46,499 nucleotides of DNA. Origin: CAYPZU01 sp964415395 (GTDB taxonomy: Bacteria > Chlamydiota > Chlamydiia > Chlamydiales > SM23-39). The notes beneath the pieces are model-generated. The model saw only the letters and a list, made by a program, of their open reading frames with translations, made no database searches and had not been told where the DNA came from. The stretch covers positions 1 through 46,499 of the forward strand of contig CAYPZU010000008.1 in assembly GCA_964415395.1 (NCBI GenBank). Direction: 5' to 3'. The position numbers were made by a program, and so were the translations under genes. How positions within the stretch are numbered: position 1 is the stretch's first letter; each line of letters opens with the position of its first letter. This document shows, piece by piece, positions 23,119 to 32,566 of this stretch.

Positions 23119-25749
23119 ATGCTTTCACAGAACTTACGCCGCTCCTTCCTCCAGTACTTTAAATCCCAGGGCCATACGATTGTCCCCTCTTCCCCCGTTA
23201 TTCCCCACGACGACCCCACCCTCCTCTTCATCAACGCGGGAATGAACCAGTTCAAAGACGTCTTCCTCGGCAAATCGAAACGGGACTACACCCGGGCGGT
23301 CACCACCCAAAAATGCATCCGCGTCGGCGGCAAGCATAACGACCTCGACAACGTCGGCCATACCTCCCGCCACCTCACCTTCTTCGAGATGCTTGGCAAC
23401 TTTTCCTTCGGCGATTATTTCAAAAAAGAGGCGATCGCGTTCGCCTGGGACGTCTCGACCCACGTATTCGCGTTCGATCCAAAGAAAATCTGGGTCTCGG
23501 TCTATAAAGACGACGACGAAGCGTTCGAACTGTGGCAGAAGCATATCTCCTCCGACCGGATCGTCCGGTTCGGCGAAAAAGAAAATTTTTGGGCGATGGG
23601 AGACACTGGCCCCTGCGGCCCCTGCTCTGAGCTGCTCTATGACCGCGGCGAGAAATACGGCCCAGCGAAAAGCCCCAAAGAAGATTTGACCGGCGAGCGC
23701 TATCTCGAATTCTGGAACCTCGTCTTCATGCAGTTTTCCCGCGACGCTTCCGGCAAAATGGAGCCGCTCCCCAAGCAGTCGATCGACACCGGCTCCGGCC
23801 TCGAGCGGGTCGCCTCCCTTAAATTGGGCGTCGAAACCGTATTCCAGACAGACATCCTGCGCGGCCTGATCGCCCAAGTCGAGCAGCTCTCCGGCAAGAA
23901 ATACGATCCGGAAAACAGCCAGATGGCTCCCGCTTTCCACGTGATCGCCGACCACATCCGGAGCCTCTCGTTCGCGATTGCCGACGGCGTCCAGCCAAGC
24001 AACACAGATCGCGGCTACGTTTTAAGAAAAATCTTGCGCAGAGCCGTCCGCTACGGCCGGATGCTGGGGCTGCAGCGCCCCTTCCTCGCCGACGTCTTCC
24101 CCCGCCTCCTCAGCTCGATGGGCGAAGATTTCCCTGAACTCAAAGCGTCGCAGAGCCGGATCGCCGAAATATTGACCATCGAGGAAGAGTCCTTCTTAAG
24201 GACGCTCCACCGCGGCGGGCTTCTCCTGAGCCAGGTGATCGAACGGTCGCAAGCCGCCTCGAAAAAAATCAGCGGCGAGGACGCCTTCAAGTTGAAAGAC
24301 ACCTACGGCTTCCCGCTGGAAGAAATTCTCCTCATCGCCAAAGATGAAGCGCTCGACGTCGATCTGCCCCGCTTCCAAACTCTCGAAGAAGAAGCGAAGG
24401 AAAAATCGCGCAAAGCCCACAAGACGGCGGCCCAGCAGTTCGACCAGAACTTCTTCAGCGACTTCACCCGCACGCACAAACCGTGCCAGTTCATCGGCTA
24501 CAGCCACGCGAAGAGCGACGCCCATATTCTCGGCCTGGTCGTCGACGGGAAATTCGTTGACGAGATCTTCGAAGGCCAGGAAGCGCTCGCGCTGCTCGAC
24601 AAGACTCCTTTCTACGCTGAAATGGGCGGGCAGGTCGGCGACACAGGCCACCTGATCAAGGGAGCGAGTCAGTTCCAGGTCTACGACACGACCGCGCCCT
24701 TCCCCGGCGTCATCGCCCATCTCGGCAAAGTAAACTCGGGAACCCTCCGGAAAAACGATACGGTTCACGCCGCCATCGACGAGACGCGCCGCCGCGAGAT
24801 CCAGAACAACCACACCGCCACCCACCTGCTCCACTGGGCCTTGCAGAAAGTCCTGGGCGCCCACATCAAGCAGGCGGGCTCTCTCGTAGACGACAAGCGG
24901 CTCCGCTTCGACTTCAGCCACCACAAAGGGGTGACGCCTGCCGAGCTGCGCGAAATCGAAAATCTCGTGAATGAGAAAATCCGCACCGACGTCCAGGTGC
25001 AAACGTATGAACTCGCCTATGACGACGCCCAAAAACGGGACGACATCAAGCAGTTCTTCGGCGAAAAATACGGCGAAAAAGTGCGCGTAGTCGACGCCGA
25101 CTTCTCGAAAGAACTGTGCGGGGGAACCCACACGGGCCGGCTGGGCACCATCGGCCTCTTCAAGATCGCCAAGGAGAGCAGCATCGCCGCAGGCGTGCGC
25201 CGCATCGAAGCCGTCTCGGGCAAAACCGCCGAGCAGATGGTGCAGCAGCAGGAAGATCTTCTCCAGTCGATCGCCGTCCAAATGAAATCGACAGTGCAAT
25301 CGCTTCCGGAGAGGCTCCAGTCGCTTCTCGACGAAAATAAACTCCTGACGCAGGAGCTGAAAGCATTTCGCCGCGGCCAGCTCAAGCAGCTCGTCGAAAA
25401 ATGCCTGACGCGAAAAGAGCATTTCGGCTCGATCGTCCTGATCGCAGCTGAAGTCGCTGTGGATGCGGAAGATCTGAACTCCTTCGCAGAAGATTTAATG
25501 CAGCAGATCCAGTCGGGCGTCGTCGCCCTCGGCGCGAAAATCGGCGAGCGGTGCCAGCTGCTCGTCTCGGTCAGCCCCGATCTGGTACAGAAAAACATCC
25601 ACGCCTCGTCTCTCATCAAAGAGGCGGCGCCCTTCATTCAGGGCGGCGGCGGCGGAAAACAGAACCTCGCGCAGGCCGGAGGCAAAGATCCAGCCGGATT
25701 GCCAAAAGCCCTCGATAAAATACGCCACCTGCTTAAGGAACGATGCTAA
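23119..25749 (+). CDS. alaS: Alanine-tRNA ligase
   Basis: AlaRS charges tRNA-Ala and hydrolyses mischarged Ser/Gly-tRNA. The 876-residue protein is full length: class II catalytic core at the N-terminus (FLQYFKSQGH, GMNQFKDVFLG, TFFEMLGNFSFGDYFK), GDTGPCGPCSE, the editing domain with NNHTATHLLHWAL and the zinc/editing motif ELCGGTHTGRLG, then the coiled-coil linker and the glycine-rich C-Ala domain (FIQGGGGGKQNLAQAGG). AAAGGA lies 5 bases before the ATG. The stop overlaps the mfd start by 7 bases, so the two are co-translated; the same pairing is known in Chlamydia. Confidence 0.97.
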   Translation: MLSQNLRRSFLQYFKSQGHTIVPSSPVIPHDDPTLLFINAGMNQFKDVFLGKSKRDYTRAVTTQKCIRVGGKHNDLDNVGHTSRHLTFFEMLGNFSFGDYFKKEAIAFAWDVSTHVFAFDPKKIWVSVYKDDDEAFELWQKHISSDRIVRFGEKENFWAMGDTGPCGPCSELLYDRGEKYGPAKSPKEDLTGERYLEFWNLVFMQFSRDASGKMEPLPKQSIDTGSGLERVASLKLGVETVFQTDILRGLIAQVEQLSGKKYDPENSQMAPAFHVIADHIRSLSFAIADGVQPSNTDRGYVLRKILRRAVRYGRMLGLQRPFLADVFPRLLSSMGEDFPELKASQSRIAEILTIEEESFLRTLHRGGLLLSQVIERSQAASKKISGEDAFKLKDTYGFPLEEILLIAKDEALDVDLPRFQTLEEEAKEKSRKAHKTAAQQFDQNFFSDFTRTHKPCQFIGYSHAKSDAHILGLVVDGKFVDEIFEGQEALALLDKTPFYAEMGGQVGDTGHLIKGASQFQVYDTTAPFPGVIAHLGKVNSGTLRKNDTVHAAIDETRRREIQNNHTATHLLHWALQKVLGAHIKQAGSLVDDKRLRFDFSHHKGVTPAELREIENLVNEKIRTDVQVQTYELAYDDAQKRDDIKQFFGEKYGEKVRVVDADFSKELCGGTHTGRLGTIGLFKIAKESSIAAGVRRIEAVSGKTAEQMVQQQEDLLQSIAVQMKSTVQSLPERLQSLLDENKLLTQELKAFRRGQLKQLVEKCLTRKEHFGSIVLIAAEVAVDAEDLNSFAEDLMQQIQSGVVALGAKIGERCQLLVSVSPDLVQKNIHASSLIKEAAPFIQGGGGGKQNLAQAGGKDPAGLPKALDKIRHLLKERC

Positions 25750-28700
25750 AACGGATTTTGGAGAGCCCGTCGCTCTCCTTTTTTCAAAAGGCCCTCGCCG
25801 AAAACGGCTCGTTCCTCATTGAAGGGCTTTGGGACGTCCCCAAAGCCCTCCTCGCTTCTCTGGTCGCTGAAACATCCAAAAAATCGATCCTCGTCATCAC
25901 CGGCGGGACCCGCGAAGATTCTCTCTTCGACAGCCTCTCTACCTTCGCGCCCGGACTGGCCGTCGAGTTTCCTGCGTGGGAGACGCTGCCTGGCGAGGAA
26001 ATCGCGCCAAGTCCCGACATCCTTGGCAAGCGGTTCGAAGCGCTCCACACGCTCATCCACAAGAAAGGTCCCTCGATCCTCCTCTGCCCTCTCCCGGCCC
26101 TCCTCCAAAAAGTGCTGCCGAAAGACGCCATCGCGCCTCTTTTGCACCGTTGGAAAAAAGGAACGAAAATCCCCTTCTCCTCGCTGCCTGAGTTCCTGAC
26201 TTCTCTCGGCTACGCCCGCGCGCCGGTCGTCTCCGATAAAGGCGAATTTGCCTTAAGAGGCGGCATCCTCGACCTCTTCCCGGTTGCCTCCGCCGACCCG
26301 TTCCGGATCGAATTTTTCGGCGATGAAATCGAGGAGATCCGCACCTTCGATCCAGTGGGGCAGAAATCGATCGGCAAGGCCTCCGAAATCTTCCTCTCCC
26401 CCGCGAAAGAACTGCCCCTCCTGCAAAACGCCCCGCGCCTGGTAAATATCGGAGACTATCTTGGAGACGACTGGATCCTTTTCTGGGACGATCTCGCCCT
26501 GATCGAAGACACCTACGTGAGCCTGAAGAACATGCCCGGCGCGAAGTCGATGTTCTTCTACAAGCTCGAAGACCTGCTCGTCCGCTGGAAAGAGAGCCGC
26601 CACATCTTCTGCACCGAGGCGAACATCGAAGAGCTCTCTCCCGTAGAAAAGATGAAGGAGCGGAGCAAATACCTGCAGCATGTGCAGTTCGAAGCCCTCT
26701 CCCATACTTTCAAAGCGGCCCGCTATTTCCATCCGTTCCGGAAAGTGGCCGATTATTTCCTCGAAGAGATCCCCGAAGAGGGCGAAGTCACATTCCTCGA
26801 CTTTTTCAAGCCCGATCCGAATCTCTCCCTACTCTTTTTGAACGCGAATGAAACCGAAGAGGACGAGGTCAAGCGGCAAATCCCCAGCTTGCCCCCAAAG
26901 GCCCGTTTCGAAAAAGGGTATCTCCCCTCCGGCTTCGTCGCAACGGACATACCTCTCGCCGTCATCCCCAATCCGGAGATCACGAAGCGGACGCGCATCC
27001 GCCGCCAGAAATGGCGCGGGACGACCCACACGCCCGCGGCTGAGTTCCATCAACTCTCGCCCGGCGACCTCGTCGTCCATTTCCACAGCGGAATCGGCCG
27101 CTATCTCGGCATGGAGAAGCACACCAATCACCTCGGACAGGAAACCGAATTCCTCACGCTTCAGTACGCCGAGGAGAGCAAGCTTTTCGTTCCCCTCTCG
27201 CAGGCCTATCTCGTCTCCCGCTACATCGGCGCAAAAGAGGAACCTCCTTCTCTCAGCCAGCTCGGCGGCAAACGGTGGCAGGCAGCCAGAGCCAGCGCAC
27301 AGGCGCAGATCGTCGGCTATGCAAACGAACTTCTGCAGCTCTACGCCGAGCGAACCGTCCAGGGCGGCTTCCGCTATCCGCCGGACGGAGATCTTCTCCA
27401 GCAATTCGAACGGGACTTCCCCTATACCGAGACGCAAGACCAACTGCTCGCGATCGCCGCAATCAAAGAAGATATGATCTCCGAAAAACCGATGGACCGG
27501 CTCGTCTGCGGCGATGTCGGCTACGGGAAAACCGAAGTGGCGATGCGCGCTGCCTTCAAGGCGGTAGCCGATGGGCAGAAACAGGTCGCCGTCCTCGTCC
27601 CGACCACCGTCCTAGCGCTCCAGCACTACGACACCTTCCGGCAGCGGATGAGCGGCTTTCCAATCCAGGTCGGCGTCGTCTCCCGCTTCCAGACGCCGAA
27701 GGAATCGGCCGAAATCCTCGACAAAGTCCATAAAGGGAAAGTCGACATCCTGATCGGCACCCACCGGCTCCTCTCCAACGACGTCTCGTTCAAAGACCTC
27801 GGCCTGCTCATCATCGACGAAGAGCAAAGGTTCGGCGTGAAGGCCAAAGAGCATCTCAAGAAATTCAAAGTGGGCGTCGACTGCCTCACTCTCTCGGCGA
27901 CTCCGATCCCGCGCACGCTTTACATGTCGCTTGTCCATGCGCGCGACATGTCGGTGATCAGCACCCCGCCGCAAGACCGGCTCCCAATCAAAACCATCAT
28001 CGCCGAAACCGAGCCCGAGCTGATCCAAAACGCCCTGCTCCGCGAAATCTCGCGCGGCGGCCAGGCATTTTTCATCCACAACCGCGTCGAATCGATCCAC
28101 CAGAGAGCCGACCTGGTTCAAAAACTGATCCCCTCGCTCCGGATCGGGATCATCCACGGGCAGATGGACACCGACGCCGTCGACTCGATCATCCACCGGT
28201 TCAAGCAAGGCGAAATCGACATCCTCTTCGCCACGACCATCGTCGAGAACGGGATCGACATTCCGAATGCGAACACAATCCTCATCGACCGGGCAGACAC
28301 TTACGGCCTCGCCGACCTCTACCAGCTCCGCGGCAGGGTCGGCAGGTGGAACCGCGCCGCCTACGCCTATTTCCTGATACCGAAAAACGTCCGCCTTCCG
28401 GAGCAGTCCCGCAAACGGCTCAACGCCCTGGTCGAGGCGAGCGGCTACGGCGGCGGCATGAAGATCGCCATGCGCGATCTTGAGATCCGCGGGGCAGGCG
28501 ACATCCTCGGCCTCCAGCAGTCGGGGCAGGTCTCGGCGATCGGCTTCCACCTCTACTGCAAGCTCCTCAAGCGGGCGATCGACGCCCTCAAAAAACAGGC
28601 GCCGATCACCTTCAACGAAACGAAGATGGAATTCACCTACGACGCGCGGATTCCCGAATCGTACATCAACGAAGTCTCTCTCCGCATGGAGCTATACCAC

Positions 28701-29012
28701 CGGCTTGGCGAAGCTTCGCTCTTCTCCGAAATCGACCAGCTCCTCGCTGAGATGAAAGACCGCTTCGGAGAGCCCCCCGATCCGGTCATCTGGCTCGTCC
28801 ACCTCACCCGCATCCGCGCCTATGCCGCCGCGAACCATTTCACTCTGCTCAAATTCAACAACCTCTCGCTTCTCGCCGAGCAGCAGCTCGGAAAGACGAC
28901 CCACAGAACCACGCTTCTCCTTCCCAAAAAAATCCAGAAGCCCCAGGAGCTGGAAGCCTACATCCTGGAGCAGCTCTCCAAACACTTCTCCTGCAAATCA
29001 AAAGTAGATTAA
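25743..29012 (+). CDS. mfd: Transcription-repair coupling factor
   Basis: Mfd removes RNA polymerase stalled at DNA damage and recruits UvrA. The 1089-residue protein contains the UvrB-homology region (DLFPVASADPFRIEFFGDEIEEIRTFD), the RNA-polymerase interacting domain (SPGDLVVHFHSGIGRYLGM), the helicase motor with Walker A GDVGYGKTEVAMRAAFK, the DEEQ box IIDEEQRFGV, SATPIPRTL, TTIVENGIDIPNANTI and QLRGRVGR, and the C-terminal TRCF domain. Length is within the usual 1050-1150 range. It starts inside the end of alaS (ATGCTAA). Confidence 0.97.
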   Translation: MLKRILESPSLSFFQKALAENGSFLIEGLWDVPKALLASLVAETSKKSILVITGGTREDSLFDSLSTFAPGLAVEFPAWETLPGEEIAPSPDILGKRFEALHTLIHKKGPSILLCPLPALLQKVLPKDAIAPLLHRWKKGTKIPFSSLPEFLTSLGYARAPVVSDKGEFALRGGILDLFPVASADPFRIEFFGDEIEEIRTFDPVGQKSIGKASEIFLSPAKELPLLQNAPRLVNIGDYLGDDWILFWDDLALIEDTYVSLKNMPGAKSMFFYKLEDLLVRWKESRHIFCTEANIEELSPVEKMKERSKYLQHVQFEALSHTFKAARYFHPFRKVADYFLEEIPEEGEVTFLDFFKPDPNLSLLFLNANETEEDEVKRQIPSLPPKARFEKGYLPSGFVATDIPLAVIPNPEITKRTRIRRQKWRGTTHTPAAEFHQLSPGDLVVHFHSGIGRYLGMEKHTNHLGQETEFLTLQYAEESKLFVPLSQAYLVSRYIGAKEEPPSLSQLGGKRWQAARASAQAQIVGYANELLQLYAERTVQGGFRYPPDGDLLQQFERDFPYTETQDQLLAIAAIKEDMISEKPMDRLVCGDVGYGKTEVAMRAAFKAVADGQKQVAVLVPTTVLALQHYDTFRQRMSGFPIQVGVVSRFQTPKESAEILDKVHKGKVDILIGTHRLLSNDVSFKDLGLLIIDEEQRFGVKAKEHLKKFKVGVDCLTLSATPIPRTLYMSLVHARDMSVISTPPQDRLPIKTIIAETEPELIQNALLREISRGGQAFFIHNRVESIHQRADLVQKLIPSLRIGIIHGQMDTDAVDSIIHRFKQGEIDILFATTIVENGIDIPNANTILIDRADTYGLADLYQLRGRVGRWNRAAYAYFLIPKNVRLPEQSRKRLNALVEASGYGGGMKIAMRDLEIRGAGDILGLQQSGQVSAIGFHLYCKLLKRAIDALKKQAPITFNETKMEFTYDARIPESYINEVSLRMELYHRLGEASLFSEIDQLLAEMKDRFGEPPDPVIWLVHLTRIRAYAAANHFTLLKFNNLSLLAEQQLGKTTHRTTLLLPKKIQKPQELEAYILEQLSKHFSCKSKVD

Positions 29013-29028
29013 ATTTTTGGCTCCTCCG

Positions 29029-29502
29029 CTACATTTTCCGTTCTTCGAACGGAATTCCGGGAAGCGATTCGAGGACGGCAAGGGCGCGCTGCGACGTGCG
29101 GAGAATCTCTTCTGCATGCTCGGATGAAGCTGAATACTGCTGGATATACTGGTCGCACACTTCGAACGTAATGAGTGGATTTGAGAGGCGCCTTGCGCCG
29201 GATCCGGAAGAACTCTCAGCTTCCTGATCAGTGAGCTGCTCCCGCTTCGTCTGCCAATAAGCCAAAGCTTCTTTTTGCAGAGCAAGATGGCTCTGGACGC
29301 GCTCAAGATGATCTCTTGACTGCTCTATCAAAACCTCCTTCGCTCTCCTCCAAATCCCCTCGACCCTGATTAAAAGAGCTCCGTTTCCAGGCAAAATCCG
29401 CGTCCGAAAAACAACTGCGTCTTCTCCTTGCGCCAACGACGCGGCCTTTTCCCAAAGCAACTCCAATTGAGCCCGCCTTGACGAACTAACTGACTGAGCC
29501 AT
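29029..29502 (-). CDS. Hypothetical helical protein (157 aa)
   Basis: The protein begins MAQSVSSSRRAQLELLWEKA; GAGG stands 5 bases before this ATG (29502), which I prefer to a longer frame from 29532. The sequence is amphipathic helical with a coiled-coil-like centre (QSRDHLERVQSHLALQKEALAYW), a Ser-rich low-complexity loop (ESSSGSGARR) and a final helical part. There is no signal or membrane segment and no recognised family. It converges on mfd with only 16 bases between stops and diverges from manC; their upstream regions share 113 bases. Confidence 0.65.
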   Translation of the reverse strand: MAQSVSSSRRAQLELLWEKAASLAQGEDAVVFRTRILPGNGALLIRVEGIWRRAKEVLIEQSRDHLERVQSHLALQKEALAYWQTKREQLTDQEAESSSGSGARRLSNPLITFEVCDQYIQQYSASSEHAEEILRTSQRALAVLESLPGIPFEERKM

Positions 29503-29615
29503 AAATACCTCGTTTCCGAAAAAGGATCTCATAGATCGAGAATATTTAGGTAAAAAAATTTCTGGTATTTATCTCACCCCGGAAGCAAAAATAGTCCCTT
29601 TTTCAGGAGGTCTGC

Positions 29616-30689
29616 ATGAAATGGCTTTTCGCTCTCTTCTTCTGCTTTTCGCTCTCCGCATCCGAAGAAACCTACGCCATCCTGCTCGCCGGCGGCGGCG
29701 GAACGCGCCTTTGGCCCGCCTCGCGCGAGGGATTTCCCAAACAGTTCCTCGATTTCGGAACAGGAACCTCTCTTTTGCAGAAAACCGTTTCGCGCCTGCT
29801 CGGCCTTCCGGATCTCAAAGAAATCGTCATTTCTACGAATGACCAATACGAACCTCTCGTCCGCAGCCAAATCGAACCCTATCAAGACAAAGTCCGCATC
29901 TCGATTTTAGTCGAACCGTGCCGAAGAAACACCGCGCCTGCGATCGCTTTGGCGGCCAAATATCTTTCTTCGATCGCCCCTTCAAATGCCAACATCGTCG
30001 TGGCGCCCGCCGATCACTTGATCGAGCCTGAAGAGGAATGGGTCCGCTCTGTAGCGAATGCCTTTTCCGCGGTCCAATCGGGGCAAATCGTCACCTTCGG
30101 CATCCAGCCGACAAAGCCCGAAACCGGATTCGGCTACCTCGAAATCGGCGCGCCTTTCGACTCCGCCTCCTACTCGCTCAAACGGTTCATCGAAAAACCG
30201 AACCGGGCCAAAGCCGAAGAGCTGATTCAATCCCCTGCCGTCTTCTGGAACGCAGGCATCTTCGCCTTCACTCTGGAGACGTTCTGGCATGAAATCGCCC
30301 TCCACGCGCCCGAAATCTATCGCCTTTCAAAAGGAACTGTCCTGGAAATGCGCGAGCGGTTCGCCTCCATGCCCGATCTCTCCATCGACTACGCCGTCAT
30401 GGAGAAAACCTCCCATATCGTCGCCAGCCCCCTCCGGCTCCAGTGGTCCGATATCGGCTCCTGGGACGGCCTCTATGAAGTCCTCTCCAAAGACGCAAGC
30501 GGCAACGTCTTCCAGGGAGACATCGTCGACCTGGATGCGAAAAACAATCTCGTATTCGGGAAGAAACAAATCGCGCTGATCGGCGTCGAAGACCTCATCG
30601 TCGTCGAAACCGACGATGCGATCTTGATCTGCAAAAAAGGGGAATCGCAAAAAATTAAAACCCTGCTCAAAAAGCTAGAAGAATATTAA
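29616..30689 (+). CDS. manC: Mannose-1-phosphate guanylyltransferase with apparent signal peptide
   Basis: The enzyme makes GDP-mannose from GTP and mannose 1-phosphate. The body is clear: AILLAGGGGTRLWPASR (nucleotide loop), PKQFLDF, EPCRRNTAPAIALAA, VAPADHLI, FGYLEIG, RFIEKP, FWNAGIFAF and DIGSWDGL. It lacks a C-terminal isomerase domain (357 residues, the monofunctional form). Unexpectedly, the first 18 residues (MKWLFALFFCFSLSASEE) read as a cleavable Sec signal peptide, and the strong AGGAGG 5 bases before this ATG makes it the real start; no other Met precedes the nucleotide loop. GDP-mannose synthesis is normally cytoplasmic, so either the leader is not cleaved or the enzyme is membrane-tethered or exported. 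Confidence 0.9.
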   Translation: MKWLFALFFCFSLSASEETYAILLAGGGGTRLWPASREGFPKQFLDFGTGTSLLQKTVSRLLGLPDLKEIVISTNDQYEPLVRSQIEPYQDKVRISILVEPCRRNTAPAIALAAKYLSSIAPSNANIVVAPADHLIEPEEEWVRSVANAFSAVQSGQIVTFGIQPTKPETGFGYLEIGAPFDSASYSLKRFIEKPNRAKAEELIQSPAVFWNAGIFAFTLETFWHEIALHAPEIYRLSKGTVLEMRERFASMPDLSIDYAVMEKTSHIVASPLRLQWSDIGSWDGLYEVLSKDASGNVFQGDIVDLDAKNNLVFGKKQIALIGVEDLIVVETDDAILICKKGESQKIKTLLKKLEEY

Positions 30690-30766
30690 CAGGATGGACA
30701 GGATAGGCAGGATAAGAAGAGATAAAGCATCCCTATTTCCTCTGTCCTGTGCGCGGATCCTGTTAA
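30686..30766. repeat. Intergenic inverted repeat between manC and nadE
   Basis: TTAACAGGAT (30686-30695) is the exact complement of ATCCTGTTAA (30757-30766), and inner ACAGG/CCTGT pairs extend the fold. Between them lies GACAGGATAGGCAGGAT, which matches 16 of 17 bases of a segment in the arms of the long inverted repeat at 10717-11194. It could serve as a bidirectional terminator for the two convergent genes and may be a remnant of a dispersed repeat. Confidence 0.55.
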
Positions 30767-30776
30767 ATTATTTTCC

Positions 30777-32414
30777 TTAGCGCCACTTTTGGACGATGGG
30801 GACTGTGCGCCCCCTGTTAAAGGCTTTTTGCGTCACGCGGAGGCTGATCGGAGCTTGCCGCCTCTTGTACTCCGCCTGGTGGATTTTCCGGATCACCGAG
30901 AGGACAAAGTCAACCGGCTTGCCGATCTTCGCTGCGATTTCCTCAGGCGATTTCCTCTCTTCGATATACTCTTCAATGATCGGATCGAGAAGATCATAGT
31001 GGGGCAATGCGTCGATATAGGTTTTCTGATTGGGCCGCAGCTCGGGGCTTGGCTCCTTGAGAAGAATCGAATGGGGAATTCTCTCTTCCTTCCTGTTGAG
31101 ATAACGGGCGATCTTGTAGACGCGCGTCTTGGTCACATCGTGGAGCACCGCAAGGCCGCCCGCCATGTCGCCATAAAGCGTCGTATACCCCATCGCCATC
31201 TCGCTCTTGTTGCCCGTACTGAGAAGCAGATGGCCGAATTTGTTGGAAAAGCCCATCAGGATCATAGCCCGGATCCGCGGCTGGAAATTCTCTTCGGCGA
31301 TATCGAACGGCTTCCCCTGAAAATGGGGTTCCATCAGATCCAGAACTTTTTGAAAAACGGCATCGATCTCGACCGTCTCAAGCCCGATTCCCAGATTTTT
31401 GGCCAGCCACGCTGAGTCGCTCCGGCTCCCTTCGGAAGAAAACCGCGTAGGAAGATTGACCGCCAGCACGTTTTCCGGTCCCAGCGCATCGGCAGCAATG
31501 CACGCCGTCACGCTCGAATCGATCCCGCCCGAAAGGCCGAAAACCGCCTTTGTAAAACCCTGCTTATGGAAATAGTCGCGCACGCCCGTTACTAACGCCA
31601 TATAGAGATCGGCGATTCCGCTTTCAGGAAGGGCGCAGGGGCAGGCCATTGTCGAGAGATCGATCAGCAAATCGTCCTCCTCGAAGCCCTTCGCGATCTG
31701 GATCACCTCTCCCCGTTCATTCAGGTAGAGGCTATGGCCGTCGAACACAAGCTGGTCATTGGCGCCCGCCTGGTTGCAGAAGACGACAGGACAGGAGAGC
31801 GTTTTGGCAACAGCGCCAAACACCGACATTCTCAGATCCGTCCTCTGATACGAGTAGGGCGAGCCGGACAGATTGAGCAGCAGATCGGGCCGCTTCCCCT
31901 TCAGCTCGAGAATCGGATCGGACGCATAATGCGTATAGCCGACCGTTCCCGAATGCTGCCAAACATCTTCGCAGATCGTGACAGCGATCCTCCGGCCCAG
32001 ATATTCCCAGACCGGCTGCTCCGTTCCCGGCTCGAAATAGCGCCGCTCGTCGAAAATATCATACGTAGGCAGAAGCGTCTTGTTCTTGAATCCGACCAGC
32101 TCCCCGTCGATGAAGACGGCGGCGCTGTTATAGAGCGGCTTTTCCTTCCGCGAGACGTTCCAGCGAGGCAGCCCCAACGCGACAAAGAGACCTTTCGTCT
32201 CCGGCTCGATCTCTTCGAGCTTCCGGTCGATCGCGTCGATGAACGCGGGATCGAGAAGCAGGTCGTCGGGGAAGTAGCCGGAGAGCGTCAGCTCCGGAAA
32301 TAAAACGACGTCGGCCTTTTTTTCCCGCGCTCTCTGCAACGCAGCAATGACCTTGCGGACATTCCCCTCAAGGTCCGCGATTGTCGGATTGATCTGCGCT
32401 GCCAATACTTTCAT
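30777..32414 (-). CDS. nadE: Glutamine-dependent NAD+ synthetase
   Basis: The enzyme amidates nicotinic-acid adenine dinucleotide to NAD using glutamine. Residues 1 to about 250 are a nitrilase-type glutaminase with the triad in FPELTLSGY (Glu), NKTLLPTYDIFDE (Lys) and ICEDVW (Cys). Residues about 270-545 are the synthetase domain with GLSGGIDSSVTA and LSTGNKSEMAMGYTTLYGDMAGG. I start at the ATG at 32414 (MKVLAAQINPT), giving 545 residues; the open frame to 32513 adds 33 unrelated residues. No strong ribosome-binding site is visible. The gene converges on manC. Confidence 0.95.
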   Translation of the reverse strand: MKVLAAQINPTIADLEGNVRKVIAALQRAREKKADVVLFPELTLSGYFPDDLLLDPAFIDAIDRKLEEIEPETKGLFVALGLPRWNVSRKEKPLYNSAAVFIDGELVGFKNKTLLPTYDIFDERRYFEPGTEQPVWEYLGRRIAVTICEDVWQHSGTVGYTHYASDPILELKGKRPDLLLNLSGSPYSYQRTDLRMSVFGAVAKTLSCPVVFCNQAGANDQLVFDGHSLYLNERGEVIQIAKGFEEDDLLIDLSTMACPCALPESGIADLYMALVTGVRDYFHKQGFTKAVFGLSGGIDSSVTACIAADALGPENVLAVNLPTRFSSEGSRSDSAWLAKNLGIGLETVEIDAVFQKVLDLMEPHFQGKPFDIAEENFQPRIRAMILMGFSNKFGHLLLSTGNKSEMAMGYTTLYGDMAGGLAVLHDVTKTRVYKIARYLNRKEERIPHSILLKEPSPELRPNQKTYIDALPHYDLLDPIIEEYIEERKSPEEIAAKIGKPVDFVLSVIRKIHQAEYKRRQAPISLRVTQKAFNRGRTVPIVQKWR

Positions 32415-32514
32415 AAAACCGAACGGTAATTCCAGAGGACGAGGATATCTCCCGACACGGTAGAAGTCAACGGAGCAAAGAAATAAATTCACCCTTTCTG
32501 AACTCCTAAGCATC

Positions 32515-32544
32515 TTGACAAGAAGGGGGTTTTTGCTGTCTCAT
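32515..32544 (+). promoter_or_regulatory. Promoter of htpG
   Basis: A perfect TTGACA (32515-32520), 18 bases, then TCTCAT (32539-32544), 22 bases before the htpG ATG. No CIRCE inverted repeat (HrcA site) is seen. Confidence 0.5.
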
Positions 32545-32566
32545 AGTTCACCCAATGAGGTGAAAC

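Noticed and set aside
24196..25422. 408-codon open frame on the minus strand
   Set aside because: Antisense to alaS; sequence is a monotonous run of acidic and hydrophobic residues with no family resemblance.
27612..28550. 312-codon minus-strand frame
   Set aside because: Antisense to the helicase part of mfd; composition is typical of a shadow frame.
32430..32566. CIRCE/HrcA operator before htpG
   Set aside because: No TTAGCACTC-N9-GAGTGCTAA-like inverted repeat is present; only a sigma-66-type promoter is seen.
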